Source: Candidatus Levybacteria bacterium RIFCSPLOWO2_01_FULL_42_15 (lineage in GTDB: Bacteria; Patescibacteriota; Microgenomatia; Levybacterales; UBA12049). From it: a stretch of DNA of 8,730 nt. The translations under genes and the position numbers were made by a program. The notes below the pieces were generated by a model. It was not told the DNA's origin. It saw nothing but the letters and a program-made list of their open reading frames with translations, and did not search any database. Positions 4,316 through 8,730 of this stretch are shown here, piece after piece. The first letter of the stretch is position 1; each line of letters starts with the position of its first letter. The DNA lies in assembly GCA_001784055.1 (NCBI GenBank), contig MFOZ01000009.1, positions 1-8,730 of the forward strand. The letters run 5' to 3'.

Positions 4316-6685
4316 ATGGAAAAAGACTTAACGCGCGAGCAAGCGGAAGAAAAATTAAAACTTGTTGGCCCTAATGAAATTACCGTTGAGAAACGCTTCA
4401 CCGCGCTTTCTCTCTTTTTCTCTCAGTTCCCTACTTTTATTAATGGTATCCTTGCTGCTGCCGCGATCTTTTCTTTTTTCATACAAGATGCGCTTGATGG
4501 GTTTTTGATTTTGGCAATTCTTCTCTTAAATGCTCTGTTTGGTTTTATTCAGGAGTATCGAGCAGAGAAATCGCTTGAAAAATTAAAATCGTTTGTAAAG
4601 CCCACATCTCGGGTAATCCGCAACGGACGCGAACAGGAAGTTCCTACCTCTTCTCTGGTTCCGCAAGATATTGTGGTGCTTTCCGAAGGAGATCGAATTC
4701 CTGCCGATGGAATCCTCCTTTCAAGCGCGCACATGGAGATTGACGAGGCAATCCTTACCGGAGAGTCTCTGCCTATTACCAAGAAAAAGAATGATAGAGC
4801 GCTTAATGGAACGCTCGTCGTAAAAGGGAAGGGAATCATGAAGGTAGAAAAAACAGGAATGCAAACCCGCTTTGGACAAATTGCCCAAACCCTTTCTTCC
4901 ATTGAAACGGACAAAACGCCTCTTCAGAAAAACCTTGAGGTCTTAGGAAAAATGCTTTCTTTAGGAGCACTTGTGATAGCACTCTCCTTAATTCCCATAG
5001 GAATGGCTCAGGGAAAATCGCTTCTCCCTCTTATTCTTTTAAGCGTAAGCATTGCCATTGCGGCAATTCCCGAAGGACTCCCTGCCGTCATCACCGTTGC
5101 CCTTGCTATTGGCACCAACCGCATGGCAAAAAAGAACGCGATCATAAGAAAAATGCCCGCCATTGAAACCCTTGGATCGGTTCAGGTAATTCTTACCGAT
5201 AAAACAGGAACGCTTACGCAAAATGTAATGAGAGTCAAAAAATACCATCTGAGAGACAATGCGCATTTGCCCCTCCTTCTTCGCGCGTGTGTTGTTTCTA
5301 ATACCGCTTCTCTGGTCAGAAAACAAGATGGCGGAACTGATGAATTTGATGTCATTGGGGACAGGACAGATGGCGCGCTTCTCTTGTTTGCCCAATCCCT
5401 TGAAAAAAACATAGAGGCAATAAAAGGGGCGTCTCGTATTATCGAGGAGTACCCGTTTGATCCCGAAACAAAAACCGTCTCGGTGGTTGTGGAACAAAAT
5501 GGGATAAAGCATGTGTTTGTGCGCGGCGCTCCGGAAGAAGTTATCAAGCGATCCACTGTCTCTCTTCACGAAAAGAGAGAGATAGAAACACTTTTTGAGG
5601 AGTATGCAAAAATGGGATTTCGCGTAGTTGGGTTTGGAACGCGAACAATTCTTCAACATCGCAAAGGAACGCATCGCGCATTTCTTGAGAACAACCTTAC
5701 TTTTCTAGGATTAATTGGTATTCATGATCCTCCACGAGCAGAAACCAAACGAACCATTCAAGAAGCAAAAATGGCAGGGATCCAAATAGTAATGGTGACC
5801 GGGGATAATGAACTTACCGCGCTTGCCATTGCAAAAGAGGTAGGTCTTATTCAAAAAGACGAAGATGTAATAAACGGAGACGAACTTGCAGCGCTTTCCG
5901 ATGAGGAACTCAAGAAAATTCTTCCCAAAACCCGTATTTTTGCTCGAAGCAAACCGGAGGATAAGCTTCGTCTCGTAAATCTCTTTAAAGAGTTAGGATA
6001 CGTGGTGGGAGTCACGGGAGATGGGGTAAACGATACCCTTGCTCTCAAAAGAGCCGATGTTGGCATTGCCATGGGACAAACAGGAACAGACGTAGCAAAA
6101 GAGGCAAGCGACATTATTCTTATTGATGATAACTTTACCAGTCTTATTAAAGCAATTAAAGAAGGAAGGACTATTTATCATAATATCTCTAAATCGATCG
6201 TGTATCTTCTCTCGGGAAATCTTGCAGAGCTGTCTCTTGTATTTTTTGGAACCCTTTTAGGGCTTCCCTCTCCTCTTCTTCCCACCCAAATTTTATGGAT
6301 TAATGTGGTAACCGACGGCCTTCCCGCTCTCGCTCTTGCAAGCGACACCCAGGATATTGACCTTCTTAAAGAAAAACCCAGAGATCCTAAAACACCTATT
6401 CTTACCATGCGCCGGCTTAGTCTCATTGGGATTATTGGTTTTGGACTATCGTTTTTGCTTCTTTTTGTTTTTATCGCATTTCTCCCCAAAGGAGAAGTTT
6501 TTGCCAGAACAATAACATTTAATCTTCTTGTGTTTCTTCACGTTGCAATAGTATTCGTGGTGCGCGGCGGATCTTTTAAGAAAATGAGTCCGTTCTTTAT
6601 CTTTGCCGTTATCACAACGTATGTTGCGCAGATACTTATTACGCTTACCCCCGGGCTTCAAAAGATTTTCCACCTGGGATTTTAA
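4316..6685 (+). CDS. P2A-type calcium-transporting ATPase
   Basis: This 789-residue P-type pump is predicted to export Ca2+ (possibly Mn2+) at the cost of ATP. From the start MEKDLTREQ it shows a cation-ATPase N-terminal domain, LTGESLP (147-153, actuator), IPEGLP in M4 (Glu253 equals the site II glutamate of SERCA), phosphorylation motif DKTGTLT with Asp295, RGAPEE in the nucleotide domain, VTGDN, and TGDGVND (567-573). Ion-site residues in M5 and M6 are kept: Asn635, Glu638, Asn663, Thr666 and Asp667. The M8 position equal to SERCA Glu908 appears to be His742, which suggests one ion per cycle. The hinge reads GVNDTLALK instead of the usual GVNDAPALK. I count nine membrane segments; the chain ends right after M9, where relatives of about 850-900 residues continue into M10. 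The in-frame ATG at 4265 overlaps the hydrolase gene and precedes the family N-terminus, so 4316 is preferred. ruvB converges on it with no gap. Confidence 0.9.
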   Translation: MEKDLTREQAEEKLKLVGPNEITVEKRFTALSLFFSQFPTFINGILAAAAIFSFFIQDALDGFLILAILLLNALFGFIQEYRAEKSLEKLKSFVKPTSRVIRNGREQEVPTSSLVPQDIVVLSEGDRIPADGILLSSAHMEIDEAILTGESLPITKKKNDRALNGTLVVKGKGIMKVEKTGMQTRFGQIAQTLSSIETDKTPLQKNLEVLGKMLSLGALVIALSLIPIGMAQGKSLLPLILLSVSIAIAAIPEGLPAVITVALAIGTNRMAKKNAIIRKMPAIETLGSVQVILTDKTGTLTQNVMRVKKYHLRDNAHLPLLLRACVVSNTASLVRKQDGGTDEFDVIGDRTDGALLLFAQSLEKNIEAIKGASRIIEEYPFDPETKTVSVVVEQNGIKHVFVRGAPEEVIKRSTVSLHEKREIETLFEEYAKMGFRVVGFGTRTILQHRKGTHRAFLENNLTFLGLIGIHDPPRAETKRTIQEAKMAGIQIVMVTGDNELTALAIAKEVGLIQKDEDVINGDELAALSDEELKKILPKTRIFARSKPEDKLRLVNLFKELGYVVGVTGDGVNDTLALKRADVGIAMGQTGTDVAKEASDIILIDDNFTSLIKAIKEGRTIYHNISKSIVYLLSGNLAELSLVFFGTLLGLPSPLLPTQILWINVVTDGLPALALASDTQDIDLLKEKPRDPKTPILTMRRLSLIGIIGFGLSFLLLFVFIAFLPKGEVFARTITFNLLVFLHVAIVFVVRGGSFKKMSPFFIFAVITTYVAQILITLTPGLQKIFHLGF

Positions 6686-7729
6686 CTATAGGAGGTGTTC
6701 TTGTGTATCATTGCGGGGAAATATGACATGGAGATGATCGTATGCCGCACGAGTTGCCATTCTTCCCCGATTGGTTCTTTTTAAAAACCCTATCTGCAGA
6801 AGATACGGCTCGACAACTTCCTCTATGGTTCCTCTATCCTCCGATATTGTGGAGGCGATTGTTTCTACTCCAACAGGCCCCCCGCCGTGTTTTTGAATGA
6901 TCGCAAGCAAAAACCGTCTGTCGGCAGAATCAAGACCTGCGTGATCAATTTCAAGCATGTCAAGCGCCTTGCTCACTAAATCCGATACAATTTTTCCTTG
7001 TCCTCTTACTTGCGCAAAATCACGAGACCTTTTAAGAAGTTTAAGCGCAATCCGTGGCGTCCCTCGAGCCCTTTTTGAAATTTCCCCAATGCTCTTTTCA
7101 TCTATGGGAACATTCAGTTTGAATGCCGCCTTTTCAATGATAATTGAAAGCTCTTCCGGTTGATAAAAGGTAAGCCTGTTGACCACACCAAACCGATCAC
7201 GAAGAGGTGCGGATAAAAGACCAGCTCTTGTTGTTGCTCCGATTATGGTAAAATGAGGAAGGTCAAGTCGTATTGCCTGCGCAGATGGACCTTTCCCGAT
7301 CACCATATCCAGAGAATAATCCTCCATTGCGGGATAAAGCATTTCCTCAACCACCTTATTGAGCCTATGGACTTCATCTATAAATAATACGTCCCCTTTT
7401 TCAAGATTGGTAAGAATTGAGGCAAGATCTCCTGCCCGCTCAATGGCCGGACCCGAAGTTACCTTAATGCTTCCTCCCATTTCTTTTGCGATTAAATGAG
7501 CAAGCGTTGTTTTTCCAAGTCCCGGCGGTCCATACAAAAGAACATGTTCTAATGCTTCTTTTCGCCTGCGAGCAGCTGTTATTGCAATTTTCAAAGACTC
7601 TTTTACCTGTTCCTGTCCGCAAAAGTCATCCCATACCTGCGCACGAAGAGATGTAAGAAGAATCTCTTCTTCCGGTGTCGATTCTATTTCTTCTGGAGCT
7701 GCCGTTATGCTCTTTTTTATTTTCCCCAT
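6686..7729 (-). CDS. ruvB: Holliday junction branch migration ATPase RuvB
   Basis: This 347-residue protein is the hexameric AAA+ motor that pulls DNA through RuvA-bound Holliday junctions. It shows a RuvB N-terminus with SLRAQVWDDFCGQ (27-39), Walker A GPPGLGKT (67-74), Walker B LFIDEVHRL (115-123), sensor 1 GATTRAG (164-170), the arginine-finger segment LRDRFG (176-181), sensor 2 GTPRIALKLL (223-232), and the C-terminal winged helix with GGGPVGVETIA (282-292), then FLKRTNRGRMAT. About 15 residues extend past the normal end at AYDHL. The ATG follows ruvA by 11 bases and has a clear Shine-Dalgarno sequence, so the two are co-transcribed. The stop abuts the ATPase stop on the other strand, leaving no room for a separate terminator. 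Confidence 0.97.
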   Translation of the reverse strand: MGKIKKSITAAPEEIESTPEEEILLTSLRAQVWDDFCGQEQVKESLKIAITAARRRKEALEHVLLYGPPGLGKTTLAHLIAKEMGGSIKVTSGPAIERAGDLASILTNLEKGDVLFIDEVHRLNKVVEEMLYPAMEDYSLDMVIGKGPSAQAIRLDLPHFTIIGATTRAGLLSAPLRDRFGVVNRLTFYQPEELSIIIEKAAFKLNVPIDEKSIGEISKRARGTPRIALKLLKRSRDFAQVRGQGKIVSDLVSKALDMLEIDHAGLDSADRRFLLAIIQKHGGGPVGVETIASTISEDRGTIEEVVEPYLLQIGFLKRTNRGRMATRAAYDHLHVIFPRNDTQEHLL

Positions 7730-7736
7730 AAACTGT

Positions 7737-7742
7737 CTCCTT
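7737..7742 (-). promoter_or_regulatory. Shine-Dalgarno sequence of ruvB
   Basis: AAGGAG on the minus strand lies 7 bases before the ruvB ATG and overlaps the ruvA stop codon region. It is the only canonical Shine-Dalgarno sequence I find at a start in this window, so the organism evidently retains a working anti-Shine-Dalgarno sequence and uses it inside operons. Confidence 0.85.
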
Positions 7743-8319
7743 AACGTTTCCCTAGATATTGCAGGGCAAGACGAACCAGCTCTTGGGTTGTTCCTCCTTT
7801 ATCCTTTACCGCGACAATCGCCTCTCTTGCTTCTCCCGGTGAAAAGCCAAGGGATTCAAGCGCCCGAACCACATCCGCATGCTGTTTTTTGTCTTTTTCC
7901 GACAAATCCAACTCCTGAGAACTTCCAAATTTTTGCTTAAGCTCAATAATAATCTTCTGTGCGTTTTTTCTTCCAAGACGGGGCACCGAGGTAAAAAAGT
8001 CAACATCCGCATTCACTATTGCCTCTATAATATTGTCTCTTTTATTGAGCGAAAAAACATTCATTGCTGTTTTGGGCCCCACACCGGAAACACCAATAAG
8101 ACGCTCAAAAAGCTCCAGATCTTCAGCGCTTGGGAATCCGTACAAATCAAGCGCATCCTCTCGCACATGAGTGTAGGTAAAAAGCGCAAGTTTTTCTCCT
8201 TGTTTTGTGCTCGCAAGAACGCTGCCGGAAACCAATACCTTATACCCCACCCCTCCTACTTCAAGAAAAATATAGGGATCATTCCGAAGAATAACGATTC
8301 CTCTTAGGGAGCCAATCAT
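7741..8319 (-). CDS. ruvA: Holliday junction DNA-binding protein RuvA
   Basis: This 192-residue protein is the tetrameric junction-recognition subunit that loads RuvB. The start MIGSLRG fits the family N-terminus (MIGxLxG). Domain I is an OB fold with VGGVGYKV (21-28) and THVREDALDLYGF (50-62). Domain II has two helix-hairpin-helix motifs, LIGVSGVGPKTA (74-85) and VPRLGRKNAQKIIIELK (about 112-128). The flexible linker is acidic and lysine-rich, and domain III, DVVRALESLGFSPGEA onward, is the RuvB-contacting helical bundle. In the second hairpin the usual GxGKKTAER reads RLGRKNAQK, a modest divergence. The gene lies 23 bases after ruvC and 11 before ruvB, and has a promoter of its own at the ruvC end. 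A TGA in frame just upstream excludes a longer start, and no Shine-Dalgarno sequence precedes the ATG. Confidence 0.96.
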   Translation of the reverse strand: MIGSLRGIVILRNDPYIFLEVGGVGYKVLVSGSVLASTKQGEKLALFTYTHVREDALDLYGFPSAEDLELFERLIGVSGVGPKTAMNVFSLNKRDNIIEAIVNADVDFFTSVPRLGRKNAQKIIIELKQKFGSSQELDLSEKDKKQHADVVRALESLGFSPGEAREAIVAVKDKGGTTQELVRLALQYLGKR

Positions 8320-8333
8320 AATTGAGCAGACAT
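8316..8333 (-). CDS. Possible five-residue leader peptide MSAQL overlapping ruvA start
   Basis: On the minus strand, an ATG at 8331-8333 opens five codons (MSAQL) and a TGA that overlaps the ruvA ATG as ATGA. Eight bases separate its ATG from the -10 box, so a transcript from that promoter would begin at or within about two bases of it. A ribosome starting on this nearly leaderless mRNA would stop exactly at the ruvA start, which otherwise has no Shine-Dalgarno sequence. So short an ORF can easily be chance, and nothing here proves translation. Confidence 0.25.
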   Translation of the reverse strand: MSAQL

Positions 8334-8341
8334 TTCATCCG

Positions 8342-8352
8342 ATTATAGCATA
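8342..8352 (-). promoter_or_regulatory. Extended -10 promoter of ruvAB inside the ruvC 3' end
   Basis: On the minus strand, TATGC followed by TATAAT (8342-8347) is a perfect extended -10 element; no good -35 is visible. The ruvC stop codon TAA (8343-8345) lies inside the -10 box. The expected start point is near 8335, about 15 bases before the ruvA ATG. It would let ruvAB be made independently of ruvC, in addition to readthrough from upstream. Confidence 0.6.
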
Positions 8353-8730
8353 TGGGAACTGTTCTTTATCCGCGCATACGTCTTGGAAAACGCGTGGGTA
8401 AGGGCAACTGCCAATGCATCGGTAACGTCATCCGGCTTTGGAATGCTTTTGAGTCGAAGAAGTGTCGCAACCATTTTTCCAACCTGTTTTTTCTCTGCCC
8501 TTCCATATCCGGTTATTGCCATTTTCACCTGAAGAGGCGTGTACGTAGCAATCGGAAGGTCTTCTTTAGCCGCGCATAAAAGAATGACTCCCCTAGCTTG
8601 TCCTACGATAAACGCTGTCTTTGCGTTCGTATTGAAAAATAACTCTTCTATTGCTAGAGCATCTGGTTTGTACCTTCGGATAATCCCTGTTAATTTTTGA
8701 TAAATCGCAAGAAGCCTTTTTTCCGTGGAA
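8343..8730 (-). CDS. ruvC: Holliday junction resolvase RuvC (C-terminal part, cut by window edge)
   Basis: The last 128 residues of the junction-cutting nuclease are visible; the N-terminus with the first catalytic aspartate lies off the right edge. Recognisable parts are AIEELFF with the catalytic glutamate, NTNAKTAFIVGQARGVILL, YTPLQVKMAITGYGRAEKKQV, and PDDVTDALAVALTH, which carries the last two catalytic acidic residues in a DxxD arrangement. Three of the four catalytic acids are therefore present. RuvC forms a dimer that cuts junctions held by RuvAB, and its place directly before ruvA-ruvB is the common bacterial order. The stop codon lies in the ruvA promoter. Confidence 0.95.
   Translation of the reverse strand, partial: STEKRLLAIYQKLTGIIRRYKPDALAIEELFFNTNAKTAFIVGQARGVILLCAAKEDLPIATYTPLQVKMAITGYGRAEKKQVGKMVATLLRLKSIPKPDDVTDALAVALTHAFSKTYARIKNSSHML

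Noticed and set aside
5039..5674. 211-codon open frame on the minus strand inside the ATPase gene
   Set aside because: It lies wholly antisense to a well-conserved coding region, has no recognisable domain, and its composition (Cys, His, Phe and Ser rich) is that of a shadow frame.
6670..6720. Bidirectional terminator between the convergent ATPase and ruvB genes
   Set aside because: The stops are on adjacent bases, and I see no strong hairpin with flanking T-run here.
7879..8307. 142-codon open frame on the plus strand opposite ruvA
   Set aside because: It is fully contained antisense in ruvA, has no recognisable motifs, promoter or Shine-Dalgarno sequence, and has shadow-frame composition.
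1..8730. Alternative genetic code (TGA read as Gly, as in Gracilibacteria)
   Set aside because: TGA ends guaB and comM at sensible family C-termini, and no conserved gene here contains an in-frame TGA.

Overview
The window is an ordinary bacterial chromosomal segment, tightly packed, with eight protein genes (two cut by the window edges). Longest gene-free gap is 62 bases. No tRNA, rRNA, CRISPR array, insertion sequence or convincing terminator was found. All reading frames use the standard bacterial code, with TGA, TAA and TAG all serving as stops. The small proteins, abutting genes, starts without Shine-Dalgarno sequences and a CBS-less IMP dehydrogenase suggest an uncultivated lineage with a reduced genome, possibly Patescibacteria/CPR. 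That placement is inference; no marker gene in the window settles it.

Layout. (1) 1-1829, minus strand: guaB then guaA, overlapping by ATGA, the two steps from IMP to GMP. guaA runs off the left edge. (2) 1830-1891: a 62-bp divergent promoter region serving guaB leftward and comM rightward. (3) 1892-6685, plus strand: comM (ComM/YifB AAA+ protein), a membrane-anchored class-A-beta-lactamase-like serine hydrolase overlapping it by ATGA, then a P2A-type calcium ATPase with its own extended -10 promoter. (4) 6686-8730, minus strand: ruvB, ruvA and the C-terminal part of ruvC, in the order ruvC-ruvA-ruvB. ruvB ends on the base directly after the ATPase stop.

Together the genes cover GMP synthesis, Holliday-junction processing (RuvABC) with a second branch-migration type motor (ComM), a cell-envelope enzyme and cation export. 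I see no new multi-gene system. The notable signals are regulatory and structural. The guaB and comM promoters share one TTGTCAA as both -35 boxes, and both appear to give leaderless mRNAs. The ATPase promoter also predicts a leaderless mRNA, while ruvB has a classic Shine-Dalgarno sequence. A possible five-residue leader ORF is coupled to ruvA. A heptamer tandem repeat lies inside guaA. guaB has lost its CBS module, gained an AT-rich insert of about 45 codons and changed its catalytic flap. The ATPase seems to stop before its last membrane helix.
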